A stretch of 64,000 nt of DNA, taken from NCBI RefSeq assembly GCF_900111905.1, contig NZ_FOKM01000013.1, forward strand, positions 124,001 to 188,000, written 5' to 3'. This document shows positions 9,228 to 18,248 of the stretch, one piece after another. Source of the stretch: Rhizobium sp. NFR07. GTDB taxonomy: Bacteria > Pseudomonadota > Alphaproteobacteria > Rhizobiales > Rhizobiaceae. A program made the position numbers and the translations under genes. Positions within the stretch are counted from its first letter, which is position 1. The number at the start of each line of letters is the position of its first letter. The notes beneath the pieces were generated by a model that was not told where the DNA came from, ran no database searches, and saw only the letters and a program-made list of their open reading frames with translations.

Positions 9228-11183
9228 TCAGGCGTCCGTCTTGTTCTGACGATTAGCGATCAGGTCGTCCACCACGGCTGGATCCGCCAGCGTCGACGTA
9301 TCGCCGAGCGAGCCGAAATCATCCTCGGCGATCTTGCGCAGGATGCGCCGCATGATCTTGCCCGATCTCGTCTTGGGCAATCCCGGAGAGAACTGGATCT
9401 TGTCCGGCGCCGCGATCGGACCGATCTCGTTGCGGACATGTTTGGTCAGTTCCTGACGCAGCGCATCCGTACCCTCGTTTCCGGCCATCAGGGTCACGTA
9501 GCAATAGATGCCCTGACCCTTGATGTTGTGCGGATAGCCGACCACCGCGGCCTCCGACACCAGATTGTGGGAGACCAGCGCCGATTCCACCTCGGCCGTG
9601 CCGAGCCGGTGGCCGGACACATTGAGCACGTCGTCCACCCGACCGGTAATCCAGTAATATCCATCCTCGTCGCGCCGGCAGCCGTCGCCGGTGAAATACT
9701 TGCCCTTGTAGGTGGCGAAATAGGTCTGGATGAACCGCTCGTGATCGCCGTAGACGCTGCGCATCTGGCCCGGCCAGCTGTCGATGATGCAGAGATTGCC
9801 GTCGGCCGCGCCCTCCAGCACCTTGCCCTCATTGTCGACGAGCTGCGGCTTGACGCCGAAGAAGGGTTTAGTGGCCGAACCCGGCTTGAGATCGGTGGCG
9901 CCCGGCAACGGCGTGATCATGTGGCCGCCGGTCTCCGTCTGCCACCACGTATCGACGATAGGCGAGCGCTTGTCGCCGACGACGTCATAATACCACTGCC
10001 AGGCTTCCGGATTGATCGGCTCGCCGACGGTGCCAAGGAGCCGCAGGCTTTCCCGCGATGATCGTTTGACGAACTCGTCGCCGGCACCCATCAGCGAACG
10101 GATTGCCGTCGGCGCGGTGTAGAAGATATTGACCTTGTGCTTGTCGATGATCTCCCAGAACCGGCCCTGGTCCGGGAAATTCGGCACGCCTTCGAACATC
10201 AGCGTCGTCGCGCAGTTCGCCAGCGGCCCGTAGACCAGATAGGAATGCCCGGTCACCCAGCCGACATCGGCCGTGCACCAGTAGATATCGCCATCGTGAT
10301 AATCGAACGTGTATTCGTGTGTCATCGCCGCATAGACGAGATAGCCGCCCGTCGTGTGCAGCACGCCCTTCGGCTTGCCCGTAGAACCGGACGTGTAGAG
10401 GATGAACAGCGGATCCTCCGCCTTCATCTTCACCGGCTCGCAATGCCCCTTCACCGTCGCAATTTCCTGGTGATACCAGAGATCGCGGCCCGGCGCCCAG
10501 TTGGTCTTGCCGCCGGTACGCCGCACGACCAGCACCTTGTTGACGGTGACATATTGCTTGGCCGCAATGCGAACCGCGGTGTCGGTATTCTCCTTCAGCG
10601 GCACCGGCTTTCCGCCGCGCACGCCCTCGTCGCAGGTGATCACGAAGGTCGACTGGCAGTCGATGATCCGCCCGGCCAGCGCTTCCGGCGAGAAACCACC
10701 GAAGACCACCGAATGAACGGCGCCGATACGCGCGCAGGCCAGCATCGCGTAGGCAGCCTCCGGGATCATCGGCATGTAGATGGTGACGCGATCGCCCTTC
10801 TTGACCCCGTGCTTCTTCAGCACGTTCGCCATGCGGCAGACCTGATCGTAGAGCTGGTTATAGGTGATCTTTTTGTCGATATAGGGATTGTCGCCTTCCC
10901 AGATGATCGCCGTGCGCTCGCCATGGGTCTTCAGGTGACGGTCGATGCAATTGTAGGAGACGTTGGTCAGGCCATCCTCGAACCATTTGATCGAGACCTT
11001 GCCCTTGAACGATGTGTTCTTGACCTTCGTATAGGGCTTGAACCAGTCGATCCGCCGGCCGTGCTTGCCCCAGAACTTATCCGGATCCTCGACGCTTTCC
11101 TCGTACCATTTTTCGTACTTGTCCTTGTCGATCAGCGCTTTCGCTTTCGTGAACTTGAGGACCGGATAGATTTTTTCGGACAT
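9228..11183 (-). CDS. acsA: Acetyl-CoA synthetase
   Basis: Activates acetate to acetyl-CoA through acetyl-AMP, in the cytoplasm. At 651 residues it has the normal Acs length. Motifs seen are the AMP-binding P-loop YTSGSTGKPKG, the WWQTETGG motif, and the C-terminal PKTRSGKIMRR whose lysine is the conserved acetylation site controlling activity. The start at 11183 is fixed by a strong AGGAGG six bases upstream and by MSEKIYPV, a common rhizobial Acs start. The longer frame to 11315 is not supported. It is divergent from trcR across about 250 bp. Confidence 0.96.
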   Translation of the reverse strand: MSEKIYPVLKFTKAKALIDKDKYEKWYEESVEDPDKFWGKHGRRIDWFKPYTKVKNTSFKGKVSIKWFEDGLTNVSYNCIDRHLKTHGERTAIIWEGDNPYIDKKITYNQLYDQVCRMANVLKKHGVKKGDRVTIYMPMIPEAAYAMLACARIGAVHSVVFGGFSPEALAGRIIDCQSTFVITCDEGVRGGKPVPLKENTDTAVRIAAKQYVTVNKVLVVRRTGGKTNWAPGRDLWYHQEIATVKGHCEPVKMKAEDPLFILYTSGSTGKPKGVLHTTGGYLVYAAMTHEYTFDYHDGDIYWCTADVGWVTGHSYLVYGPLANCATTLMFEGVPNFPDQGRFWEIIDKHKVNIFYTAPTAIRSLMGAGDEFVKRSSRESLRLLGTVGEPINPEAWQWYYDVVGDKRSPIVDTWWQTETGGHMITPLPGATDLKPGSATKPFFGVKPQLVDNEGKVLEGAADGNLCIIDSWPGQMRSVYGDHERFIQTYFATYKGKYFTGDGCRRDEDGYYWITGRVDDVLNVSGHRLGTAEVESALVSHNLVSEAAVVGYPHNIKGQGIYCYVTLMAGNEGTDALRQELTKHVRNEIGPIAAPDKIQFSPGLPKTRSGKIMRRILRKIAEDDFGSLGDTSTLADPAVVDDLIANRQNKTDA

Positions 11184-11329
11184 GGAATTCCTCCTCATTG
11201 GCACCGTCGACTTTTCCTCCATCAACGGCGCGGCATCGTGGCATTCATAACAACTGGGGCGCCACCGGCAATTAGACAAACGGCGATGAACACATGAACA
11301 TGATTGACCGATCACCCTGCTTCAAAGAA

Positions 11330-11358
11330 TTGCTTTTCCGTCCCAATTCGATTATACG
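11330..11358 (+). promoter_or_regulatory. Possible sigma-70 promoter of trcR
   Basis: TTGCTT and TATACG hexamers are separated by exactly 17 bases, about 75 bases before the trcR ATG and with the right orientation. This is pattern matching only; no start site is known here. Confidence 0.4.
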
Positions 11359-11434
11359 GCGATCAATTCCCGGAAATAGTGGTTGATACCCACGGCCCGC
11401 GACACCGGCGCGGACGGACAGAGGAACTATACCC

Positions 11435-12151
11435 ATGGCTCAACAATTGCTCATGCCGAAGGCGACCGCAGTCTGGCTCGTCGACAATACTGCCCTTTCC
11501 TTCGACCAGATCGCCCAGTTCTGCAAACTGCACCCGCTCGAGGTGAAGGCGATTGCCGATGGTGAAGCGGCCCAGGGCATCAAGGGCCTCGATCCGATCG
11601 CCACCGGCCAGCTCTCTCGCGACGAGATCGAGCGCGCCGAGAAGGACATCAACTACAAGCTCAAGCTTTCCGAGCCGAAGGTTCGCGTTCCCGAATCCAA
11701 GCGCCGCGGCCCGCGTTACACGCCGGTTTCCAAGCGCCAGGATCGTCCGAACGCCATCCTCTGGCTCGTTCGCAACCATCCCGAACTCAAGGACGCCCAG
11801 GTTTCGCGTCTCGTCGGCACCACCAAGTCGACCATCGAGCAGATCCGCGAGCGCACCCACTGGAACGCCGCCAACCTGACGCCGATGGACCCGGTCACGC
11901 TTGGCCTCTGCAGCCAGATCGATCTCGACCTCGAGGTAGAAAAGGCTTCCAAGGGTCGTCCGCTGCCGACGGCAGCCGAACTCGGCGCCTCCCTGCAGCC
12001 GGCTTCGGAAACCGAAAACCTCGGCTTTGGCAACTATCGCAGCGAGCGCGAAGAGGAAAAGGAGAAGGAAATCGACGCAGACGCCGTCTTCGCCAAGCTT
12101 TCCTCCCTCAAGTCCACGCGCAACGACGAGGACGAAGACGACAACTTCTAA
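11435..12151 (+). CDS. trcR: Cell-cycle transcriptional regulator TrcR (DUF1013)
   Basis: Alphaproteobacteria-specific protein of 238 residues. Two helix-turn-helix-like units are apparent: residues about 12-45 (WLVDNTALSFDQIAQFCKLH) and about 105-140 (ILWLVRNHPELKDAQVSRLVGTTKSTIEQIR). The C-terminus is very acidic (DEDEDDNF). The DUF1013 family is annotated as TrcR, a cell-cycle transcription regulator; I rely on family naming for this. ATG at 11435 with AGAGGAA upstream. It is a single-gene unit ending in a strong terminator. Its position near the origin fits early gene dosage of cell-cycle regulators. Confidence 0.85.
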   Translation: MAQQLLMPKATAVWLVDNTALSFDQIAQFCKLHPLEVKAIADGEAAQGIKGLDPIATGQLSRDEIERAEKDINYKLKLSEPKVRVPESKRRGPRYTPVSKRQDRPNAILWLVRNHPELKDAQVSRLVGTTKSTIEQIRERTHWNAANLTPMDPVTLGLCSQIDLDLEVEKASKGRPLPTAAELGASLQPASETENLGFGNYRSEREEEKEKEIDADAVFAKLSSLKSTRNDEDEDDNF

Positions 12152-12171
12152 GTCGTTCGCCTATCCGTTTG

Positions 12172-12202
12172 AAAAAGCCCCGGATATTTCCGGGGCTTTT
12201 TT
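12172..12202. terminator. Bidirectional intrinsic terminator between trcR and prpE
   Basis: A nine-base stem AGCCCCGGA/TCCGGGGCT with a four-base loop. It has a T-run on the plus side and a matching A-run on the other, so it can end trcR on plus and prpE on minus. Confidence 0.9.
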
Positions 12203-12217
12203 CGTTGAGCCCAATGC

Positions 12218-14137
12218 TTAGGCGCGTTCCGCCTGATGAGCGAAACCATGTCTTTGCAGCGTCTCCCTGACGGCATCCAGCGTTCCCGGATCCTCAATGG
12301 TCGCGGGCATCGTCCAGGGCAGATCGTCGGCAATTTTCTGCATCGTGCCGCGAAGAATTTTTCCGGAGCGTGTCTTGGGCAGTTTCGGCACCACCATCAC
12401 CGTCTTGAACGCAGCGACCGGACCGATCTCGTTGCGCACCATGGCAGCGACCTCGTCGGCGATATCCGAGGTTTCCCGTGAAACATTGTTCTTCAGCACG
12501 AGAAAGCCGCAGGGAATCTGTCCCTTAATCCGGTCCTTCACGCCGATAACAGCACATTCCGCCACATCCGGATGGCTTGCGCAGACCTCCTCCATAGAAC
12601 CGGTGGAAAGCCGATGACCGGCACAATTGATGATATCGTCCGTCCGGGCCATGACGAAGACATAACCATCCTCATCCACGATCCCCGCATCGGCCGTCTT
12701 GTAGTAGCCTGGAAACTCGTCGAGGCATGCCTCCCTGAAACGGGCATCGGCCTTCCAGAACGTCGGCAGGCACCCCGGGGGCAGGGGCAGCTTGATGGCG
12801 AGATTGCCGAGCGTGCCTTGAGGCACCGGTCGACCGTTGTCGTCAAGCACGTCGATCGCATAACCCGGCATCGGCCGTGTCGGCGAACCATGCTTGAAGG
12901 ACATAAGGCCGAGACCCATCGTGTTTGCCGCGATCGGCCAGCCCGTTTCTGTCTGCCACCAGTGATCGATGACCGGCACCTTCAGCTTCTGCTCCGCCCA
13001 TCTCAGCGTCTCGGGATCTGCCCGCTCCCCGGCAAGGAAAAGCGCCCGCAGGCCGAGAAGATCGTGGTTTTCGACCAGTTCCCCTTCCGGATCGTCGCGG
13101 CGGATCGCTCTGAATGCCGTGGGTGCGGTGAAAAACACTTTCACGTCATGCTCGGCCACGACCCGCCAGAAGGCACCTGCATCCGGCGTACCGACCGGTT
13201 TTCCCTCGAAGATCACGCTTGTATTGCCATTGAGAAGCGGCGCGTAGACGATGTAGGAATGGCCGACGACCCAGCCGATATCGGATGCGGTCCAGAAAAC
13301 CTCGCCGGGCGCCATCCCGAAAATGTTCGGCATGCTCCACTGCAGAGCCACCATGTAGCCGCCATTGTCGCGCACCACGCCCTTCGGCTGTCCGGTCGTG
13401 CCCGACGTATAGAGAATATAAAGAGGATCGGTCGCCAGGACCGGCACACACTCGACCTCCCGACCACGCGCCGCGTTGACTGTCTCGGCGAAATCGAGCT
13501 CTCCCCGCTCAGCGCTCAGCGGCACGATGAGCTCTTTCCGCTGCAGGATCAGGCAGTGGTCGGGCTTGGCCTTGGCCAGCTCGATCGCCTTGTCGATCAG
13601 CGGTTTGTAAGCGACAACGCGGCCCGGCTCCAATCCGCAGCTCGCCGAGATAATCAGTTTCGCCTCCGAATCGTTCAACCTCGCGGCCAGTTCCTGAGCC
13701 GCGAAACCGCCAAAGACGACGGAGTGCACGGCGCCGATCCGTGCGCAGGCGAGCATGGAGAACACCGCTTCCGGCACCATCGGCATGTAGATGACAACCC
13801 GGTCGCCCTTGCCGATACCGAGATCCTGCAGGACTGCAGCAATCGCCTGCACCTCGGCAAGGACCTCAGCATAGATGAAGCTCTTGCGCTCACCTGTCAT
13901 CGCACTGTCGAAGATGAAGGCACGCCTGTTGCCGCGCCCTGCCGCCACATGCCGATCCAGGCAGTTGAAACAGGTGTTCGTTTCACCGCCGACGAACCAG
14001 AGGCCATAGACGCCCTGGCTTTGATCGAAGACCTTTTCCGGCGGCTTGAACCAGTCGATCGCCTTGGCGGCCTCGGCCCAGAATGCTTCCGGGTTGCTTT
14101 CCCACGCGTCATAGACGTCGAAATAGCGGCTTTGCAT
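12218..14137 (-). CDS. prpE: Propionate-CoA ligase (acyl-CoA synthetase)
   Basis: Protein of 639 residues related to Acs but of the PrpE branch, with short-chain acyl substrates, likely propionate. Motifs: an RYFDVYDAW start, the AMP-binding loop YTSGTTGQPKG, WWQTETGW (Acs has WWQTETGG), and C-terminal PKTRSGKILRG with the acetylatable lysine. The ATG at 14137 is preferred because GGGAGGTG lies five bases upstream; the GTG at 14143 would overlap that site. Propionate versus other small acids cannot be settled by eye. A degenerate parS-like palindrome lies in the coding region at 12470-12485. Confidence 0.88.
   Translation of the reverse strand: MQSRYFDVYDAWESNPEAFWAEAAKAIDWFKPPEKVFDQSQGVYGLWFVGGETNTCFNCLDRHVAAGRGNRRAFIFDSAMTGERKSFIYAEVLAEVQAIAAVLQDLGIGKGDRVVIYMPMVPEAVFSMLACARIGAVHSVVFGGFAAQELAARLNDSEAKLIISASCGLEPGRVVAYKPLIDKAIELAKAKPDHCLILQRKELIVPLSAERGELDFAETVNAARGREVECVPVLATDPLYILYTSGTTGQPKGVVRDNGGYMVALQWSMPNIFGMAPGEVFWTASDIGWVVGHSYIVYAPLLNGNTSVIFEGKPVGTPDAGAFWRVVAEHDVKVFFTAPTAFRAIRRDDPEGELVENHDLLGLRALFLAGERADPETLRWAEQKLKVPVIDHWWQTETGWPIAANTMGLGLMSFKHGSPTRPMPGYAIDVLDDNGRPVPQGTLGNLAIKLPLPPGCLPTFWKADARFREACLDEFPGYYKTADAGIVDEDGYVFVMARTDDIINCAGHRLSTGSMEEVCASHPDVAECAVIGVKDRIKGQIPCGFLVLKNNVSRETSDIADEVAAMVRNEIGPVAAFKTVMVVPKLPKTRSGKILRGTMQKIADDLPWTMPATIEDPGTLDAVRETLQRHGFAHQAERA
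12470..12485. other. Degenerate parS-like site inside prpE
   Basis: GGTTTCCCGTGAAACA differs from the parS consensus TGTTTCACGTGAAACA at two positions. It lies in prpE in the phase that encodes VSRET on the minus strand, as the better parS site in rsmG does. It may be a weak or decayed site, or chance. Confidence 0.35.
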
Positions 14138-14224
14138 ATGCACCTCCCGTTACATGAGCCTAGCCTGATGAAGGCAATCTAGGCCGGGAGGAGGGTGCCG
14201 GAAACCCCGACGAAGGGGGAACGC

Positions 14225-14884
14225 TTATCGGCTTCCGAAAATCGCCGAGCCGACCCGCACGCTGGTGGCGCCGAATTCCACGGCTATCTCGAAATCGCTC
14301 GACATGCCCATGGACAATTTTTCCACGCCGCTCTTCTTCGCCAACTCGGCAAGGAGAGCAAAATGCGGACCTGGATTTTCATCTGCCGGCGGGATGCACA
14401 TCAGGCCTTCGATCGAAAGACCGAGTTCGCCACGGCAGAACGCCACGAAGGCGACCGTATCTCCCGGGGCAATGCCGGCCTTCTGCGGTTCAAGTCCCGT
14501 ATTGACCTGCACGTAGAGTCTCGGCGACTTTCCCTGCTTGGCCATCTCGTCGGCCAGGGCATGTGCGATCTTGGCCCGATCCACCGTCTCGATCACGTCG
14601 AACAGGGCGACCGCATCGGCCGCCTTGTTGGATTGCAGCGGGCCTATCAGGTGAAGCTCGATGCCCGGCGTCTCTGCCTTCAGCTCCGGCCACTTTACCT
14701 GGCTTTCCTGTACCCTGTTCTCGCCGAACACCCGCTGGCCGGCCGCGATGACGGGACGGATCGCATCAACGTCGAACGTCTTGGACACGGCAACGAGCGT
14801 CGCGCTGCCAGCCGGTCGCTTGGCATATGCCTCCGCCTTCGCGATCCGTTCCTGCACATCCTGCAACCGTTCTTCGACGCTCAT
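14225..14884 (-). CDS. YggS/PipY family PLP homeostasis protein
   Basis: Pyridoxal-phosphate-binding protein of 219 residues with the fold-III TIM-barrel of the YggS/PROSC family, thought to buffer PLP and keep amino-acid pools in balance rather than act as a classical enzyme. The PLP lysine sits in LVAVSKTF; FGENRVQE, HLIGPLQSNK and the GMSSDFEIAVEFGATSVRVGSAIFG end are all diagnostic. ATG at 14884 with AGGTGG upstream; a longer frame to 14917 lacks support. Divergent from leuS, with 180 bp between the starts. Confidence 0.93.
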   Translation of the reverse strand: MSVEERLQDVQERIAKAEAYAKRPAGSATLVAVSKTFDVDAIRPVIAAGQRVFGENRVQESQVKWPELKAETPGIELHLIGPLQSNKAADAVALFDVIETVDRAKIAHALADEMAKQGKSPRLYVQVNTGLEPQKAGIAPGDTVAFVAFCRGELGLSIEGLMCIPPADENPGPHFALLAELAKKSGVEKLSMGMSSDFEIAVEFGATSVRVGSAIFGSR

Positions 14885-15064
14885 CGCTTCGCCACCTTTC
14901 CGCAATTCTTGTGACACCAGCGATTAAAGCCCATATGAGCCTCTGCCAAGGGCATTCCGCATCAAAGTTTGGCCTGCGCCGAGCCTCAAAAACTTGACGC
15001 TTGCGGCCATTCATGGTGAAGGTCTGCCCGACTCCTTATCCTGATTTCCCGGAATATCATCCAG

Positions 15065-17698
15065 ATGGCGACTGAACGTTACAACCCGCGCGATGCCGAA
15101 CCCCGTTGGCAGCAGAAGTGGAACGAGGCAAAGGTTTTCGAAACCGACAATGCCGACCCGCGGGAAAAATATTACGTCCTAGAGATGTTCCCCTATCCGT
15201 CCGGCCGCATTCACATGGGCCATGTGCGCAACTATGCGATGGGTGACGTGGTTGCCCGCTACAAGCGCGCCCGCGGTTTCAACGTCCTGCACCCGATGGG
15301 CTGGGACGCCTTCGGCATGCCGGCGGAAAACGCCGCGCGCGACAACAAGACCCATCCGAAGTCCTGGACCTACCAGAACATCGAATCCATGAAGAAGCAG
15401 CTGAAGGCCATGGGCCTGTCGCTGGACTGGTCACGTGAATTCGCCACCTGCGACGTCGAATATTATCAGCAGCAGCAGCACCTCTTCCTCGACATGATGG
15501 AAAAGGGCCTGGTCTACCGCAAGCAGTCCAAGGTCAACTGGGATCCGGTCGACCAGACGGTTCTGGCCAACGAGCAGGTGATCGATGGCCGCGGCTGGCG
15601 CTCCGGCGCGCTGGTGGAACAGCGCGAGCTGGTCCAGTGGTTCTTCAAGATCACCGATTTCAGCCAGGATCTGCTGGACGAACTGGACAATCTGGATCAG
15701 TGGCCGGAAAAGGTCCGCCTGATGCAGAAGAACTGGATCGGCCGCTCTGAAGGCATGGCCGTCCGCTGGGAAATCGTCGCCTCGACGGCCCCGGCCGGTG
15801 AGCGCGAGGTCACGGTTTATACCACCCGTCCGGACACGCTGTTCGGCGCCTCCTTCCTGGCGATCGCCGCCGACCACCCTCTGGCCAAGGCTGCAGCCGC
15901 AAAGAATCCGGCTATCGAATCCTTCGCCGAGGAATGCCGCCGTCAGGGTACCTCGCTGGCAGCGCTCGAAACGGCCGAGAAGAAGGGCATCGACACCGGC
16001 ATCCGCGTCAAGCATCCGCTCGATCCCTCCTGGGAACTGCCGGTCTATGTCGCGAACTTCGTGCTGATGGAATACGGCACCGGCGCCATCTTCGGCTGCC
16101 CGTCGGGTGACCAGCGCGATCTGGATTTCGCCCGCAAGTATGACCTGCCGGTCGTTCCGGTCGTTATGCCGAAGGATGGCGACGCCGCCACGTTCGAGGT
16201 CGGCGACACCGCCTATGTCGATGACGGCGTGATGATCAATTCCCGCTTCCTCGACGGCAAGACCACCGACGAAGCCTTCCAGGTCGTCGCAGAAAAGCTG
16301 TCCGGCCAGACACTCGGCAACGAGCCGCAGGGCGAGCGCAAGGTAAACTTCCGCCTGCGCGACTGGGGCATTTCCCGCCAGCGCTACTGGGGCTGCCCGA
16401 TCCCGGTCATCCATTGCGAGGTCTGCGGCGTCGTGCCGGTGCCGAAGAAGGACCTGCCGGTGCAGCTGCCCGACGACGTCACCTTCGACCTGCCAGGCAA
16501 CCCGCTCGACCGTCACCCGACCTGGCGCCACGTCTCCTGCCCACAATGCGGACACGATGCCCGCCGCGAGACGGACACGATGGATACGTTCGTCGATTCC
16601 AGCTGGTATTTCACCCGCTTCACTGCACCGTGGCTGAACCAGCCGACCGATCCGAAGGTCGCCAACCATTGGCTGCCGGTCGATCAGTATATCGGCGGCA
16701 TCGAGCACGCGATCCTGCACCTGCTCTATTCCCGCTTCTTCACCCGCGCCATGCGAGAAACCGGCCATGTAGCGGTCAAGGAGCCGTTCAAGGGCCTCTT
16801 CACCCAGGGCATGGTCGTGCATGAGACCTATCGCCTCGGCGGCTCCAGCCAGAATGGCGAGTGGGTTTCCCCGGCCGATATCAAGATCGAGGAAATCGAC
16901 GGCAAGCGTCAGGCGACCCTCATCAAGAGTGGCGAAGAGGTGACGATCGGCTCGATCGAGAAGATGTCGAAGTCGAAGAAGAACGTTGTCGACCCGGACG
17001 ATATCATCGCTTCCTACGGCGCCGATACGGCCCGTTTCTTCGTCCTGTCGGACTCGCCGCCGGACCGTGACGTCATCTGGTCGGAAGCCGGCGTCGAGGG
17101 CGCCCATCGCTTCACCCAGCGCCTGTGGCGCCTGATCTCGGAAGCCGCAGAGAACCTGTCCGGCGTCCAGCCCGCACCTGCCAAAGATGGCGAGGCGCTC
17201 GCTATCTCGCAGCTTGCGCACAAGACGCTGCAGGCCGTCCAGGGCGATTTGGACAAGCTGTCCTTCAACAAGGCCGTGGCGCGCATCTATGAGCTCGTGA
17301 ACGCGCTCGCGGCACCGCTGACGGATGTTGCTGCCGGCAAGGGTGACCCAACCTATCGTGCTGCCGTTCGCAATGCGGCAGGGATCCTGGTCCAGATCGT
17401 CGCTCCGATGACACCGCATCTGGCCGAAGAATGCTGGACCGTGCTGGGCAACGAGGGAATGCTGTCGCAGACCGCATGGCCGACATTCGATCCGGCACTC
17501 GTCGTTGAAAACGATGTCACATTGCCGGTTCAGATCAACGGCAAGAAGCGCGCCGAATTGACAATCGCGCGCGACGCGGATCAAACTGCCGTCGAGAAAG
17601 CAGTTCTGGCACTGGATGTGGTGCAGGCAGCGCTTGAAGGCCGTGCGCCGAAGAAGATCATCGTCGTCCCACAGAGGATCGTGAACATTGTTGCCTGA
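15065..17698 (+). CDS. leuS: Leucyl-tRNA synthetase
   Basis: Class I aminoacyl-tRNA synthetase charging tRNA-Leu, 877 residues (normal bacterial size). The HIGH signature appears as HMGHVRN near residue 50 and the KMSKS loop as KMSKSKKN near residue 640. The large insertion between them is the CP1 editing domain that hydrolyses mischarged tRNA. Cys pairs CEVCG and CPQCGH mark the zinc-binding insert region. ATG at 15065 opens MATERYNPRDAEPRWQ, the usual start. Its 3' end overlaps lptE, and lptE in turn overlaps holA, so leuS-lptE-holA is one operon. Confidence 0.97.
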   Translation: MATERYNPRDAEPRWQQKWNEAKVFETDNADPREKYYVLEMFPYPSGRIHMGHVRNYAMGDVVARYKRARGFNVLHPMGWDAFGMPAENAARDNKTHPKSWTYQNIESMKKQLKAMGLSLDWSREFATCDVEYYQQQQHLFLDMMEKGLVYRKQSKVNWDPVDQTVLANEQVIDGRGWRSGALVEQRELVQWFFKITDFSQDLLDELDNLDQWPEKVRLMQKNWIGRSEGMAVRWEIVASTAPAGEREVTVYTTRPDTLFGASFLAIAADHPLAKAAAAKNPAIESFAEECRRQGTSLAALETAEKKGIDTGIRVKHPLDPSWELPVYVANFVLMEYGTGAIFGCPSGDQRDLDFARKYDLPVVPVVMPKDGDAATFEVGDTAYVDDGVMINSRFLDGKTTDEAFQVVAEKLSGQTLGNEPQGERKVNFRLRDWGISRQRYWGCPIPVIHCEVCGVVPVPKKDLPVQLPDDVTFDLPGNPLDRHPTWRHVSCPQCGHDARRETDTMDTFVDSSWYFTRFTAPWLNQPTDPKVANHWLPVDQYIGGIEHAILHLLYSRFFTRAMRETGHVAVKEPFKGLFTQGMVVHETYRLGGSSQNGEWVSPADIKIEEIDGKRQATLIKSGEEVTIGSIEKMSKSKKNVVDPDDIIASYGADTARFFVLSDSPPDRDVIWSEAGVEGAHRFTQRLWRLISEAAENLSGVQPAPAKDGEALAISQLAHKTLQAVQGDLDKLSFNKAVARIYELVNALAAPLTDVAAGKGDPTYRAAVRNAAGILVQIVAPMTPHLAEECWTVLGNEGMLSQTAWPTFDPALVVENDVTLPVQINGKKRAELTIARDADQTAVEKAVLALDVVQAALEGRAPKKIIVVPQRIVNIVA

Positions 17699-18248
17699 CC
17701 GCTCGTCAATTTCTCCGCGCCGTAGCCTCCTCGTCCTTGGTCTGGTTCTCTGCGCAGGCCTCGCCGGCTGCCAGGTCCGCCCGCTTTATTCCGAAGCCGG
17801 CGGCACCCGTGCCAAGCTGACCTCGGTCGGCTTTGCCGATGCGACCAATCGCATCGAGCAGGTGGTCCGCAACGAGCTGATCTTCCTCGCCAGCGGCGGG
17901 GCAGGGGAACCCTTGAATCCGGCCTATGACGTCACGCTGAAGGTTTCCAGTGAGGCGTCGAACGTGCTGGATGACGATGGTCTCGCCGAAGCCGGAATTC
18001 CCGTTCCAGGTCGCGTGCAGCTCACCGGCTCCTATACCGTCACCAGAACCAGTGACGGCCAGGTGCTGAGGCGCGGCCAGCATTCCAGCGTTTCGCTGAT
18101 CGATGTATCGCGCCAGAGCTTTGCCAAGGTCCGCGCCATCCGGGATGCGGAAAATCGCGCCGCTCGCGAACTCGCCGAGTTCATCCGCGCCGATATCGCG
18201 ATCGTATTGGCCAAAGAGCCCCCGCAGCAGCCAGTATGGCAGAAGTAA
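17688..18248 (+). CDS. lptE: LPS-assembly lipoprotein LptE
   Basis: Outer-membrane lipoprotein that plugs the LptD barrel and delivers LPS to the surface. At 186 residues it has a lipoprotein signal (RRSLLVLGLVLCAGLAGC) with the lipobox cysteine at residue 28, followed by VRPLYS, the usual LptE start of the mature part. There is no ATG near the N-terminus. The TTG at 17688 (or the adjacent one at 17691) within the leuS end is the only start that keeps the signal peptide, so translation is probably coupled to leuS. The family is poorly conserved, so the assignment rests on signal, size and the conserved leuS-lptE-holA order. Confidence 0.85.
   Translation: MLPDRSSISPRRSLLVLGLVLCAGLAGCQVRPLYSEAGGTRAKLTSVGFADATNRIEQVVRNELIFLASGGAGEPLNPAYDVTLKVSSEASNVLDDDGLAEAGIPVPGRVQLTGSYTVTRTSDGQVLRRGQHSSVSLIDVSRQSFAKVRAIRDAENRAARELAEFIRADIAIVLAKEPPQQPVWQK

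Noticed and set aside
14157..14183. GCCTAG/CTAGGC hairpin between yggS-type gene and prpE as a terminator
   Set aside because: No T-run follows in either direction.
15432..15441. TCACGTGAA in leuS as a parS site
   Set aside because: Only the central core matches; the outer palindrome bases are missing.
15431..17584. 717-codon minus-strand frame opposite leuS
   Set aside because: Shadow of leuS; no recognisable domain.
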